Counted from the stretch's first letter, positions 28,699 to 38,906 are shown. The stretch is DNA of 64,000 nucleotides from Pseudomonas rhizoryzae (GCF_005250615.1 NZ_SULM01000002.1:248001-312000), one strand, 5' to 3'. Program-made: numbers and translations. The notes: generated from the sequence alone by a model not told the origin.

Positions 28699-29358
28699 AT
28701 GACCCTGCCCTCGCGTCCCTACGCCGCCTTCCTCTTCGACATGGACGGCACCCTGCTCACCAGCGTGGCCTCCGCCGAACGCGCCTGGAGCACCTGGGCT
28801 CTCGGCCACGGGCTAGACCCGGCGGCCGTCCTCGCCGTCATGCACGGCGTGCGGGCGGTGGAGACGGTAAAACGCTTCGCGCCCGCGGGGGCCGATATCG
28901 CCGCCGAGGTCCAGGCCATCACCGAGCTGGAGATCGCCGATGTCGCCGACATCCAGGAAATCCCTGGCGCCGCGGCCTTCCTCGCCGGCCTGCCAGCCGG
29001 CCGTTGGGCGCTAGTGACCTCCGCCTCGCGCCGTCTGGCCGAGGTGCGTCTCGCCGCTGCCGGCATGGCCCTGCCACCGGTGATGATCTGCGCCGAAGAC
29101 GTCACCCAGGGCAAGCCCGCGCCGGATTGCTTCCAGGCGGGTGCGCGCAAGCTGGGCGTGGACATTGGCGATTGCCTGGTATTCGAGGATGCCCATGCCG
29201 GCTTCGCCGCGGCCAAGGCGGCTGGCGCCGATGCCGTGGCCATTACCGCGACCCATCGCGAGCCGCTGGACCTGGGTCTGCCGACCCTTGAGGACTATCG
29301 CGGAGTGAGCGTCACCCTGGATGAAGGTGGCAAGCTGCGCCTCACCCAGCGCGGCTAG
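28699..29358 (+). CDS. HAD-family phosphatase
   Basis: The 219-residue haloacid dehalogenase-type phosphohydrolase has all four motifs: FLFDMDGTLL (nucleophile Asp), LVTSAS, GKPAPDCF (Lys) and VFEDAHAGFAAAKAAGA. The cap domain type suggests a small sugar phosphatase similar to YfbT/GPP enzymes. The substrate is not known. The start at 28699 has TCGGAG about seven bases upstream. The longer frame from 28612 runs into rsmE. Its stop overlaps the chpC stop by four bases in opposite orientation. In P. aeruginosa the chpDE genes lie in this area, but not here. Confidence 0.9.
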   Translation: MTLPSRPYAAFLFDMDGTLLTSVASAERAWSTWALGHGLDPAAVLAVMHGVRAVETVKRFAPAGADIAAEVQAITELEIADVADIQEIPGAAAFLAGLPAGRWALVTSASRRLAEVRLAAAGMALPPVMICAEDVTQGKPAPDCFQAGARKLGVDIGDCLVFEDAHAGFAAAKAAGADAVAITATHREPLDLGLPTLEDYRGVSVTLDEGGKLRLTQRG

Positions 29359-29825
29359 AACACACCCGCCGCCGCGAGTCGCTCTTCCACCCCGATCAGG
29401 TCGGGGATGCGCGCCGTGCCGCCTTCGTAGGCGACGGCGCCCAATTCCAGGGCGGCCAGGGGTACTTCGGCAGCGACCAGCTCCGGAGTGATGCGCAGCG
29501 AGCGCGGGATGCTGCGGATCAGCAGGGCGAGGAACCGCACCCGGTCGCGCCCACCCAGGGCATTGAGGATGGCCACGCGGGCATGGCGGTCACCATCGAA
29601 TTGCGCGGCACTGCCACTGGACAGCGCCTCGAAGCTGATCAACGGCAGCCGCAGGTCGCGCCAGGCCACCTGGCCCAGGCACCACTCGGGTTGCACCGGT
29701 AGCGGACGGATCTCGCGGCACGGCACCAGTTCGGCCACCGCGGCGTTGGGCAGCAGCAGGGTGCGATCGGCCAGGGTCAACAGCAGACCGGTCAGGTGTT
29801 CGGCGGCGGGAGTGGCGGTCGGCAT
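29355..29825 (-). CDS. chpC: CheW-like chemosensory adaptor ChpC
   Basis: The 156-residue CheW-domain protein, the last gene of the Pil-Chp cluster, couples receptors to the ChpA kinase. It shows the CheW pattern: LLLPNAAVAELV, CLGQVAWRDLRLPLI and a C-terminal VEERL helix. It follows chpB by 11 bases. Length and position match ChpC, although CheW proteins are diverse and the identity rests largely on the cluster order. Confidence 0.9.
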   Translation of the reverse strand: MPTATPAAEHLTGLLLTLADRTLLLPNAAVAELVPCREIRPLPVQPEWCLGQVAWRDLRLPLISFEALSSGSAAQFDGDRHARVAILNALGGRDRVRFLALLIRSIPRSLRITPELVAAEVPLAALELGAVAYEGGTARIPDLIGVEERLAAAGVF

Positions 29826-29836
29826 GGCGATGTCCT

Positions 29837-30856
29837 TCAGCTGTGCTGCTCGGCCAGTCGCGCCACCAGCGCTTCGGCCAGGCCGCGGGGATCGGCGGTA
29901 AAGGTCGCAAGACCGGATTCACGCAGGCTTTCCGGCATGCTGGAGGCGACGCAGGTGCTCGCCGACTGGGTCCACAGGGTGCCGCCGCGACGGCGTACGT
30001 AGGGCGCCGAAGCGGTGCCGTCGTTACCCATGCCGCTGAAGACGATGACGCCACAGCGCGCGCCGAAATGTTGCGCCAGGTTGAGCATCATCTGGCTGAT
30101 CGAGGGGGTATAGGGCTCTGGCCAGGCCCGTTCGATGATCTCGAGGCTGCCCTTGGCGCTGAAATTGAGCTCCTGCTGCGTCGGCACCACCACCACCTCG
30201 CCACAGCGTATCGGCTCCCCCGGACGCACGCCCTGGATATGCCACTGGCTGTGGCGACCCACCGCGCGCAAGAGGCTGGCGGCGAAGCCATCGCCAATGT
30301 GCTGGGCATAGAGAAAGCCTACCGGTAGCCCACCGGGCAAGGCATCGAGAAACGCCTTCACCGCGGCCGGACCGCCGATGGAAGCGGCCAGCAACCAGAC
30401 TTCGGGCGCCGGATCGCCAGCGGGCAGCGGCAGGTTGGCCAGCGGCTCGGGCAGGGTCAGGCGTGGCGGGCGTGGCTGATCCTGCAGCAGGCTCTCCAAC
30501 CCCGGCCCGACCGCGGCGACCGGATCGCCGATCAGCCGCTTGAGTTTGCCGATCAGGCGTTTTTCCCACTGGGTGAAGGGATCGGTGAAGCGCTCCGGCG
30601 CCTGTCCCTCACCGAACAGGATGGGCACCTCGGCCTCCTCCAGCAGGATGTCCACCAACGGCGACTCCTCCGTCTGGCTCAGGTCGATCAACCACAGATC
30701 GGTCTCTACCCCGGGCCATTCGGCCTCGTCGAAGCGCTCGGGATCGCTGTTGAGGACTACGTTATAGCCATTGTCGGCCAGCACCTGTTGCAGCACATGG
30801 CGCTGCAGCGGGCTGTCGGCCAGGATGGCGACGCGGGCGGTAGGCATCTCAGTCAT
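29837..30856 (-). CDS. chpB: CheB-like protein-glutamate methylesterase ChpB
   Basis: The 339-residue protein has a degenerate receiver-like N-terminus (VAILADSPLQRHVLQQVL) and a C-terminal methylesterase with the catalytic Ser (LLAASIGGP), His (AQHIGDGF) and Asp (GMGNDGTAS) triad. It should demethylate the PilJ receptor and set adaptation of the Pil-Chp pathway. The start at 30856 overlaps the end of chpA by 8 bases. An alternative ATG lies at 30847. An AGGGA ribosome site serves either. Confidence 0.93.
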   Translation of the reverse strand: MTEMPTARVAILADSPLQRHVLQQVLADNGYNVVLNSDPERFDEAEWPGVETDLWLIDLSQTEESPLVDILLEEAEVPILFGEGQAPERFTDPFTQWEKRLIGKLKRLIGDPVAAVGPGLESLLQDQPRPPRLTLPEPLANLPLPAGDPAPEVWLLAASIGGPAAVKAFLDALPGGLPVGFLYAQHIGDGFAASLLRAVGRHSQWHIQGVRPGEPIRCGEVVVVPTQQELNFSAKGSLEIIERAWPEPYTPSISQMMLNLAQHFGARCGVIVFSGMGNDGTASAPYVRRRGGTLWTQSASTCVASSMPESLRESGLATFTADPRGLAEALVARLAEQHS

Positions 30857-33800
30857 GTTCCCTGACCAGTCGATGAATATGAGCCAGGAGTTCACTCTCC
30901 TGGTAAGGCTTGCCCAGGTACTCGTCCACGCCCAGGCTGAGGGCGCGTTCCCGGTGCTTTTCTCCGGTACGCGAGGTAATCATCACGATGGGCAGATTTT
31001 TCAGGCGCGCATCGTGGCGGATCAGGGTGGCGACCTCGAAGCCATCCATGCGGGGCATCTCGATGTCCAGCAGCAGGATGTCCGGTTGGCGTTCCTGGAG
31101 CTGGGCGATGGCATCCACCCCGTCCTTGGCGGTGAAGACTTCCATGCCGTGACGCTCCAGCAGGCGGCTGGTGACCTTGCGCACCGTGACCGAGTCGTCC
31201 ACTACCATGACCAACGCCGGGCGGGCGGCCTGCGTGGTCGATGGCAGGTTGAGCGCCAGCCGCGGGCCCTCGTCGGCACCTTGCTGGCTGCGGATCATGG
31301 CCAGCAGGTCGAGAATCACCACCACCCGACCGTCGCCGAGCAGGGTGGCGCCGGACAGTCCCGGCACCCCGGCGAACTGCGGCCCCAGGCTCTTCACCAC
31401 GATTTCGCGCGAGCCGGCCACCGCATCCACCTGCACCGCCACGGCGTATTCGGCCGAGCGCACCAGTACCACCGGCAACGGCAGGCTCTGGCCGGTCAGC
31501 TTGGGATGCTGGCCATTGCCGAGCAGGTGACCGAGGTAGCGCAGGTCGTATTGCTGGCCGCCGTATTCGAAGGCGCCGGCCCCCGGACGGTAGTAGCGTT
31601 CGAGGTCGGCGGCGGTGATGCGCACGATGCCCTCGATGGTGTTCAGTGGTACGGCGTAGAGATCCTCACCGGCATGCACCATGAGCGCCCGGTTCACCGA
31701 CACGGTGAACGGCAGGCGAATGGTGAAGCGCGTCCCCTCGCCCGGCACGCTATGGATATCCATGCTGCCGCCGAGTTGCTTCACCTCCTGGTGCACCACG
31801 TCCATGCCCACACCGCGCCCGGAAATCTGGGTGACCGTCGGCGCCGTGGAGAAGCCGGACTCGAGGATGAACTGCAGCAGCTCCTGATCGGCGAGCATCG
31901 CGTCTTCCGCCATCAAGCCGCGCTCGACCGCCTTGCGGCGTACGGCGTCCAGATCGATTCCGCGACCATCGTCGGCCAGGGTCAGGATGATGTCCCCCCC
32001 TTCACGCCGCAGATCCAGGCTGATGACGCCCTCGGCCGGCTTGCCGGCGCGCTGGCGTCCGGCGGCGTCCTCGATGCCGTGGTCGATGGCGTTGCGCAAC
32101 ATGTGTTCCAGCGGCGGGATGATCCGCTCGAGTACCGTGCGATCCAGCTCGCCCTCGGCGTTGCCCACCCGCAGCTCGACCGGCTTGTCCAGTTCGCCGC
32201 TGACCTGGCGGACCACCCGGTGCAGTCGCGGCAGCATGCGCTCGAAAGGCACCATGCGCGTCTGCATGAGGCTTTCCTGCAACTCGGTGTTGACCCGTGC
32301 CTGTTGCAGCAGCAGCGTTTCGGCATCGCGGTTGCGCTGGCCCAGGGTGTTCTTCAGATCCAGCAGGTCGGAGGCGGACTCGAACAACGCCCGGGACAGT
32401 TGCTGCAGCTGGGAGTAGCGATCCAGCTCCAACGGATCGAAATCCTCGTAGCCAACGCGGTCGACGTCCTCGTGGTGACGACTGATGATCTGCGCCTGGG
32501 TTTCGGTATCCAGACGCCGCAGTTGGTCGCGCACCCGCTCGATGGTGGCTTCCATCTCGCCCAGGGTGCTGCCGATATCGCTCACCTGCTGCTCGACGCG
32601 ACCGCGGAAGATCGACGTCTCGCCCGCCAGGTTGACCAGTTGCTCCAGCAGTGCCGCCGGGACGCGCACCAACTCCTGGGAGGCGCGCCGCTGCGTCGCC
32701 TGCTGGCGGGCCTGCTGCAGGCGCTGGACGAAGGGCAGGACGGCGGGCGGAGCGCTGGGTGGCTCCGGCGCGACCATGACCGGCGCGATCTCGGTGGTTG
32801 CGGCGGGTTCGGGTGCCGTCTCGGGCGGGGTTTCGTCGATCGACTCGGCGGCCACGCTCTCGGGCGCGGCCGCACTGGCCATGCCGGATGCCTCGTCGCC
32901 CAGGGTCTCACCTGCCGGCAGCGCGGCGATGTCATCATCCGCCTCGAGCTCGCTTGGCGTCTCGGCAACCGCTGCGGCGGCCTGACCGGGTGCCGATAGC
33001 CGGGCAACGGCCGCTTGCAGCTGATCGACGCCCTTCACCGCCAGGTCGCGAACCTGGGTACCCTCACCCACCGTCGCTGCGAGCGAACGCAGTTCGGCCA
33101 GTTGCTGCTCGAGGCCGTGGGCCTGCTCGCCCAACTCATGCAGACCCGCCAGGCGCGCCCCCCCCTTGAGGGTGTGCAGGCAACGCAACAGTTCGTCCAC
33201 CGCCAGGTCGGGCGCCTTGGCCCAGCGACTCAGGGCGCCGTCCATGCTGGCCAGCAGGTCCTGGGCCTCCTCGATGAAGATCTCGAGGATTTCCGCATCC
33301 GCGTCTTCGTCGAAGACCGGAGCGGCGGGAGCAGCGGGAGTGGCCGCGACGGCTCCGCTGGCGGCGACCGGCTGCTCACGGTAATCGCGCAAGGCCTCGA
33401 TCAAGTCCCCGGCGGATTCTGGCGGCAAGCCCTGGGCGAGCGCTTCGAGCTGCTCGTGCAGGCGGTCATGGCAACGATGCAGCAGGCCCCCCAGGCTCGG
33501 CCCGGGCTTGATCCGGCCGCGGGCCAGCCCCTCGTAGAAGGCTTCCAGGGCGTGGGCGAGATCGCCGATAGCATCCACTTCGGCCAGGCGTGCACCGCCT
33601 TTGAGGGTATGCAGGTCACGCAACAGGGATTCCAGCTCCAGGCTATTGCGCGGATCGGCTTCCCAGGCCCGCAGCGAGGCAGCCATGCTGTCCAGCAGAT
33701 CACGGCTTTCCTCGATGTAGATGGCCAGCAGTTCGGCGTCGGGCCCATCCTCATCGGGCAGGGCCGCCACTTCAGAGGGTGGCTCCGCGGCCGGCTCCTC

Positions 33801-36800
33801 AGGCAGGGCGGCACTGGCTTCCTCGGCCGGGCTCGGCTCGGTCTCTTGAGGCGCCGGAAGCTGCTCCACTACAGGCGTCAGGTCTTCGGGGTGTCCGGCC
33901 CGGATGCGCTGGAGTCTGGCGATGCATTCGACACAGTCGCTGACCGGCTGGTCTGCGGCCAATTCCTCGAGTTGTTCGGCCAGGCAGGCATGGGCCTCGC
34001 GCAGTGGAGCGCTCAATTCGGCGCCACCTGCGAGACGACCGTCGAGCAGGCCTTCGTAGATGGCATCCAGCTCCCCGGCCAGCGCGGCTACCGGGGCAAT
34101 CTCGGCGAGGTGGGCACCGCCCTTGAGGGTATGCAGATCCCGTTGCAGGGTGCCGAGATGGAAAGGCTGTTGCGGCTCCACCAACCAGCGTTCCAAGGCG
34201 CGGTCGGCGCTATCCAGCAGATCCAGGGCTTCTTCCAGGAAGATCAGCTGGATTTCATGATCAAAGTCTTCCGGCGCGTCCGCTGCCGGCTCCGACGCCT
34301 CTGCTGCCGGAGCGTCCTCAGCCGCATCGTGCCGCTCTACGGATTCGCGACCGGCTTCGGTTTCAGGCTCAGGCTCGGCTTCGGCTTCGGCTTCGGCTTC
34401 GGCTTCGGCTTCGGCTTCGGCTTCGGCTTCGGCTTCGGCTTCGGGATCGACGTCGAGATCGAGCGCCGGTGCCACCGGTGTGGCGGCTTCGGCGTCGAAA
34501 GAGGATTCGGGCTCCGCCTCCGCCAGCAGCGCGGTCGCCATGATGGGCAGGTCGGCGAGGATACCCACCAGCAGGGCGCGCAGCGCCTCGATCCGCTCAC
34601 CATAGGGCGTGGCCCGCATGCCACCGGCCAATTGGTTGAGCATGCTGATCAGGGCTTCCTGGGCGTCTTCCGCCTCGCGGAAGAAGGCGTCATCGGCGGG
34701 CAGCGAACCGCTGGCCACGGCGGCATAGACCGCCTGCAAGGCTTCGGCGAGCTGCTCCACATCGACCAGGCCGACCCGTGCAGCGCGGTCGGCGAAGGTG
34801 TTCAGGCGATCGGCCAGCAGATCCGCACAGGCCTCGGTCGTACCGGCCAGGCGCCAGGCGCTCAGACGCTCGTCCGCCTCCAGCAACAGGTCCATCGCTG
34901 GCATGAGGAAGTCATCCAGGCGTAGCGTATCGCCACGCTCCGGCACTGGCGCCTCGGGTACCGGCAAGGCTAGATTCAGCTGCTCCAGCAAAGTCTCGCA
35001 TTCGGCGATCAGTTCCGGTGCCCCGGCCAGGGATTCGGCCAGGGTGCCGTCTTCGAGGGTCGCCAGTCGCCCTTCCAACAGGGTCGCACCGCCGTCCAGC
35101 ACTGCTTGCTCCGGCGCGGCGAAAGGCACATGGGCGACCTTGTACTCCCTGGCCAGCCGCTCGAGTGCCGAGGCCAGCTCGGCCACGGGCGAACTACCGG
35201 CCATGTGGGCACTGCCTTTCAAGGTATGCAATGCCCGCAGGAGATTGTCGGATACCGGTAGGCTGGTATCGGCCTCGACGTGTTCCAAATAGCGGCGAAC
35301 GGTCTCGAGATGGGCCTCGGCTTCGGTCCGGAAGATATCCAGCAACTGGGTATCAGCTTCACTGACGACCTCGTCCGGGGCCTGGGCAGCATCCTCGGTC
35401 TCGGCAAGCTCCACCTCGACCAGGGGCAGCTCCGCCAGCTCGGCAACGGCGGGCACCGCACTGCTGCGCTCGGGCAGCGCTTCGTTGCGGGCCAGGGCAT
35501 GGGCCGCATGGGCCAGCCAGTCCACGTCGTCACGCTGGCGCTGACGCTGCTCGGCGTACTCCGTCACCAACTCCGGCAACAGCGCACAGACATCGTCCAC
35601 CACCCTTTGCACGGCGGGACTATGGGCAACACTGTGGTCCAGCCGGCGATTGAGCAGATTCTCCAGCGCCCAGGCCAGCTCGCCGATGACCAGCGCCTGC
35701 ACCATGCGGCCACTGCCCTTGAGCGTATGGAAGTTGCGCCGCAATTCGGCGAGGGCGGGCCGGGCCTCGGGATCGGCGTGCCAGACGGGTAACCAATGCT
35801 CCAGCTCCGCCTGGACTTCACCGGCCTCTTCGATGAAGACCTCGCGTAGTTCTTCCTCCACCGGCTCGGCATCGGCAGGAGGCGGCAGCAGCGCAAGCGG
35901 TACCTGCGCCGCCGGCGGATTGATGGGATCGACCGAGGCGGCCAACACCTCGGCGACCGAGCCCGGCGCCGAACTCGCCGGTGCCAAGGCCTCCAGCTCG
36001 AGCCCGGCCAACAACTCTTCGGACTCTTCGCTATCCGCGTGGTGGATGACCGGCGGCTCATGGTCGAGCACCGTCGTCTCGCTCGGAAGGTCGAGGATCA
36101 ATGGCTCGTCTTCGGCGCTCGCCGCCTCGCTGAGCGGGAGAGGTTCCAGCCCTTCTTCCTGGCGCTCCTCGCCATCCGCGGCAGGCGACTCGGTGAACTC
36201 CCAGGACTCTTCGCCCCCGGTCTCCGAGACGTCCGGCAAGGGCGCGTCGAGCGTACTGGACGCCGGGGGAGCAGGCTCCAGCGGCGATTCGTCCGCCGCC
36301 GTCCTGGGCGGATAGCCCAGCGCGATCAGGCTTTCGTCGGCGATGTCGAGAATCATGTCGTGGGGCGTGGAGGGATCCTCGGCCAGCCGCTCCAGGTAAT
36401 ACTCGACGCTGGTGATGGCATCGGCCAGGGTGTCCAGGCTTTGCCAATCCGGCACCGCCTGCTTGCCCAGCAGCTGTTCACCGATGTAGTCGTTGGCGGC
36501 CTGCACCTGAGCGGCGGCCCGCTCCAGGGGGATCATCGCCAGACCACCCCGTACCTGGGTCAGCAACAGCGGCACCGGCTCCAGATGGACATGGTTCCAC
36601 TGGGAGGCGATGAATTCGATGATGGCGTCCTTGGACTGCTCCAGCCCATTGCGCGCCTCACGAATCACCACCCGGTGCAACTGATCGATATCCGTGGTGG
36701 GCAGCCGGCTTTCCTCGGCATCCCCCGCCTCGTTGCCACTGACCATGCCGGCCAGGGTGGCCTCCACATAGAGCAGCGCTCCGGCGATATCCATCAGCGC

Positions 36801-37985
36801 GGCATCACTGGGATCGCGGATGCCCTCGGCCAATTCGCCGACGGCCTCGTACTGCTCGAGTACCACCTTGCGCGGTTGACCGAAACCCAGCACCGCCAGG
36901 GTATCGGCGATCTGCTTGAGCGGTGCCAGCAGGCCACGCAGGGTGGCGCTCTCGCCGCGGTCGCTGCGCACGAAGAGGTCGAGGCTGTCCTTGATCTGCA
37001 CCAGTTCTTCGCAGAGCGCGGTGACCACCGAACGCATGGCCTCGCGATCCGGTCCCACGATGCGCGAACGCTCGAAGCCCACCAGTTCGGCATCCGGCAG
37101 TGCCTCGTCCAGGCGATAATGGGCCTTGAGCGCGGCGATGCGCGGACTCTGTACCGGCGCCTTGGCCAGATAGAACAGCATATTCTTCAGCAGGTCCGCC
37201 GGCGCCGGCTGATTGAGCGTCACCACACCATCCGTGATGAGGCGCTTCAACTCACGATCGAGCTGTCGCAACAGGCCGCGGATCGAGCTGCTGTTGTCCA
37301 ACTCGCCGGCCTTGAGCAACTCGGTCAGCCCCGCGGCCACCGGCCAGAGCGCACCAAAGGGCGAGCCGGCGCAGAGCTGGTCCAGGCGTTCGAATACCCG
37401 GGACAGATAATCCAGGTGCAGCGGGACGTCATGGTCGCGGAACAGCCCGACCTGAGCGCCTTGCAGGGCCTGGCGCAACTTGCGCAGCCGCGGCAGCCAA
37501 TCCGGCGACGCCCGGTCGGCCAGCTCCGCCTCGCTCAGCGACAGCGGGGTGGCGGACAGGTCGGGCGAGAACAGGCTGGTTTCCGACAGCAGCTTTTCGC
37601 CGCGCGCCGAACGCAGGTCGTTGAGCAACGGCAGAATGGCCAGCGGCAGGTCGCGCCGGGCTTCCAGCACCCGCTCGAGATAGGGCGGCACCTGCAGGAT
37701 GGCCTGCATCAGCACTTCCAGCGCCTCGTCGGTACTGGTCACGCGCTCTTCGTAGAGCGCCTGCAGCAGCAGCTCCATTTCCTCGGCCAGCAGGGCGGCG
37801 CCGTAGAACTCCACCATCTGCAGGGTGCCGTAGACCTGGTGCACGTAGGTACGGCAAAAGCCCAGGCGGCTACGATCCTGCGGGTTGTCGACGAACGCCT
37901 CGAGCGCCTTGCGGGCCTGCTGCAAGGTCTCGGCGATCTCTCCCTTGACCCACTCGAGAGCTACGTAGTCGTGTCGATCGATCAT
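30849..37985 (-). CDS. chpA: Hybrid chemosensory histidine kinase ChpA with multiple Hpt domains
   Basis: The product is about 2,378 residues and is the central kinase of the type IV pilus chemosensory system. It has an N-terminal Hpt with His49 (YVHQVYG), then Hpt domains with the canonical HTLKG at His753, His920, His1285, His1459 and His1604. A CheA-type dimer/HATPase core with LRNAIDHGIED and GRGVGMDVV, a CheW-like domain and a C-terminal receiver (phospho-Asp near residue 2307) follow. Long acidic linkers separate the Hpt domains. The one near residue 1182 is an in-frame (Glu-Ala) repeat. The ATG at 37985 has AGGAG five bases upstream. Alternatives at 38000 and 38075 overlap pilK. Confidence 0.96.
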   Translation of the reverse strand: MIDRHDYVALEWVKGEIAETLQQARKALEAFVDNPQDRSRLGFCRTYVHQVYGTLQMVEFYGAALLAEEMELLLQALYEERVTSTDEALEVLMQAILQVPPYLERVLEARRDLPLAILPLLNDLRSARGEKLLSETSLFSPDLSATPLSLSEAELADRASPDWLPRLRKLRQALQGAQVGLFRDHDVPLHLDYLSRVFERLDQLCAGSPFGALWPVAAGLTELLKAGELDNSSSIRGLLRQLDRELKRLITDGVVTLNQPAPADLLKNMLFYLAKAPVQSPRIAALKAHYRLDEALPDAELVGFERSRIVGPDREAMRSVVTALCEELVQIKDSLDLFVRSDRGESATLRGLLAPLKQIADTLAVLGFGQPRKVVLEQYEAVGELAEGIRDPSDAALMDIAGALLYVEATLAGMVSGNEAGDAEESRLPTTDIDQLHRVVIREARNGLEQSKDAIIEFIASQWNHVHLEPVPLLLTQVRGGLAMIPLERAAAQVQAANDYIGEQLLGKQAVPDWQSLDTLADAITSVEYYLERLAEDPSTPHDMILDIADESLIALGYPPRTAADESPLEPAPPASSTLDAPLPDVSETGGEESWEFTESPAADGEERQEEGLEPLPLSEAASAEDEPLILDLPSETTVLDHEPPVIHHADSEESEELLAGLELEALAPASSAPGSVAEVLAASVDPINPPAAQVPLALLPPPADAEPVEEELREVFIEEAGEVQAELEHWLPVWHADPEARPALAELRRNFHTLKGSGRMVQALVIGELAWALENLLNRRLDHSVAHSPAVQRVVDDVCALLPELVTEYAEQRQRQRDDVDWLAHAAHALARNEALPERSSAVPAVAELAELPLVEVELAETEDAAQAPDEVVSEADTQLLDIFRTEAEAHLETVRRYLEHVEADTSLPVSDNLLRALHTLKGSAHMAGSSPVAELASALERLAREYKVAHVPFAAPEQAVLDGGATLLEGRLATLEDGTLAESLAGAPELIAECETLLEQLNLALPVPEAPVPERGDTLRLDDFLMPAMDLLLEADERLSAWRLAGTTEACADLLADRLNTFADRAARVGLVDVEQLAEALQAVYAAVASGSLPADDAFFREAEDAQEALISMLNQLAGGMRATPYGERIEALRALLVGILADLPIMATALLAEAEPESSFDAEAATPVAPALDLDVDPEAEAEAEAEAEAEAEAEAEAEAEPEPETEAGRESVERHDAAEDAPAAEASEPAADAPEDFDHEIQLIFLEEALDLLDSADRALERWLVEPQQPFHLGTLQRDLHTLKGGAHLAEIAPVAALAGELDAIYEGLLDGRLAGGAELSAPLREAHACLAEQLEELAADQPVSDCVECIARLQRIRAGHPEDLTPVVEQLPAPQETEPSPAEEASAALPEEPAAEPPSEVAALPDEDGPDAELLAIYIEESRDLLDSMAASLRAWEADPRNSLELESLLRDLHTLKGGARLAEVDAIGDLAHALEAFYEGLARGRIKPGPSLGGLLHRCHDRLHEQLEALAQGLPPESAGDLIEALRDYREQPVAASGAVAATPAAPAAPVFDEDADAEILEIFIEEAQDLLASMDGALSRWAKAPDLAVDELLRCLHTLKGGARLAGLHELGEQAHGLEQQLAELRSLAATVGEGTQVRDLAVKGVDQLQAAVARLSAPGQAAAAVAETPSELEADDDIAALPAGETLGDEASGMASAAAPESVAAESIDETPPETAPEPAATTEIAPVMVAPEPPSAPPAVLPFVQRLQQARQQATQRRASQELVRVPAALLEQLVNLAGETSIFRGRVEQQVSDIGSTLGEMEATIERVRDQLRRLDTETQAQIISRHHEDVDRVGYEDFDPLELDRYSQLQQLSRALFESASDLLDLKNTLGQRNRDAETLLLQQARVNTELQESLMQTRMVPFERMLPRLHRVVRQVSGELDKPVELRVGNAEGELDRTVLERIIPPLEHMLRNAIDHGIEDAAGRQRAGKPAEGVISLDLRREGGDIILTLADDGRGIDLDAVRRKAVERGLMAEDAMLADQELLQFILESGFSTAPTVTQISGRGVGMDVVHQEVKQLGGSMDIHSVPGEGTRFTIRLPFTVSVNRALMVHAGEDLYAVPLNTIEGIVRITAADLERYYRPGAGAFEYGGQQYDLRYLGHLLGNGQHPKLTGQSLPLPVVLVRSAEYAVAVQVDAVAGSREIVVKSLGPQFAGVPGLSGATLLGDGRVVVILDLLAMIRSQQGADEGPRLALNLPSTTQAARPALVMVVDDSVTVRKVTSRLLERHGMEVFTAKDGVDAIAQLQERQPDILLLDIEMPRMDGFEVATLIRHDARLKNLPIVMITSRTGEKHRERALSLGVDEYLGKPYQESELLAHIHRLVREHD
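34375..34440. repeat. Hexanucleotide tandem repeat inside chpA
   Basis: Eleven perfect copies of TCGGCT (GAAGCC-type on the coding strand) encode an (EA)n run in the linker between Hpt domains, near residues 1182-1204. As the unit is 6 bp, a gain or loss of copies keeps the frame and only changes linker length. Confidence 0.95.
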
Positions 37986-37996
37986 CTCGGCTCCTG

Positions 37997-38869
37997 TCAT
38001 GCCGGGCAGTCCGCCTGGCGGGTAAAGGCCAGGACCTCGGGATGCTCGACGGGTATCAGTTGCGGATGGCTCCAATTGCTCACCTCACCGACACCCAGAA
38101 CCAACAGCCCACCCGGTGCAAGCCGCTGGACCAGCTGGTTGAGCAGGTCTCGACGCAGCCAGCGGCGGAAATAAATCAGCAAGTTCTGACAAAAAATGAC
38201 ATTGAGCCCCTGCAGCGGAGCCTGGCTCAGCTCCAGCACATTGAGCCGGGCGAAACACAGTCGCTCGGCCAGCCGGGGGCAAATCTCGAAGGCGCCGTCT
38301 TCGCGGGCCCGGAAATAACGCTCGCGCAACGGAGCGGGCACGCCATCCAGGCGCTGTTGGCTGAAGGTGCCCTGCCGGGCCTGACGCAGGGCCTCGCTGC
38401 TGATGTCCGTACCGGTCAGCGCGAACGTCATGGGGTGCTCCTGCCGGGATAATACTTCGGCGGTGCTGATGGCCATCGAAAACGCTTCCTCTCCACTGGC
38501 ACAGCCTAGACTCCACAGCGCCAGACTGCCGCCTGCGGCAGCCTGGGCGAATTCACTCACGTAGGCTTCCAACAGGGCGAACGACGGCGGGTGACGAAAG
38601 AAACGGGTCGCCTGGATGGTCAGCCGGTCGAGCAGGCGAACCCACTCGATCCGGCCGCTGACTCCGCCGCAGACGATCCGGTAGTAGCCGTCGTAGTCCG
38701 CGATCCCCAACTCGCGCATGCGCGCGGCCAGGTGGATCTGCAGGAAACTGCGCTGGCGATCGTCCAGCACCATCCCGGCGCGCGATTCGAGCAGTTCCCG
38801 CCAACGCTGGAAATCCGCATCCGGCAGCTCGGGAGCACGGCACAACGCCCAACTCGACTCCCTTCCCAC
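37997..38869 (-). CDS. pilK: CheR-like receptor methyltransferase PilK
   Basis: The 290-residue SAM-dependent protein-glutamate methyltransferase has the CheR SAM motif SLGCASGEEAFSMAI, a TGTDIS block and the N-terminal helical domain. It should methylate PilJ and oppose ChpB. It lies 37 bases after pilJ and is followed by chpA. It is the fifth gene of the cluster. Confidence 0.94.
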   Translation of the reverse strand: MGRESSWALCRAPELPDADFQRWRELLESRAGMVLDDRQRSFLQIHLAARMRELGIADYDGYYRIVCGGVSGRIEWVRLLDRLTIQATRFFRHPPSFALLEAYVSEFAQAAAGGSLALWSLGCASGEEAFSMAISTAEVLSRQEHPMTFALTGTDISSEALRQARQGTFSQQRLDGVPAPLRERYFRAREDGAFEICPRLAERLCFARLNVLELSQAPLQGLNVIFCQNLLIYFRRWLRRDLLNQLVQRLAPGGLLVLGVGEVSNWSHPQLIPVEHPEVLAFTRQADCPA

Positions 38870-38906
38870 ATCTCCCCCTCGCCACGCACCGCTGTGGCTG
38901 ATGCGC

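Noticed and set aside
33015..34925. Plus-strand frame of 636 residues containing a Gly-Phe repeat
   Set aside because: It is the antisense reading of the chpA hexanucleotide repeat and Hpt domains, not a real Gly-Phe repeat protein.
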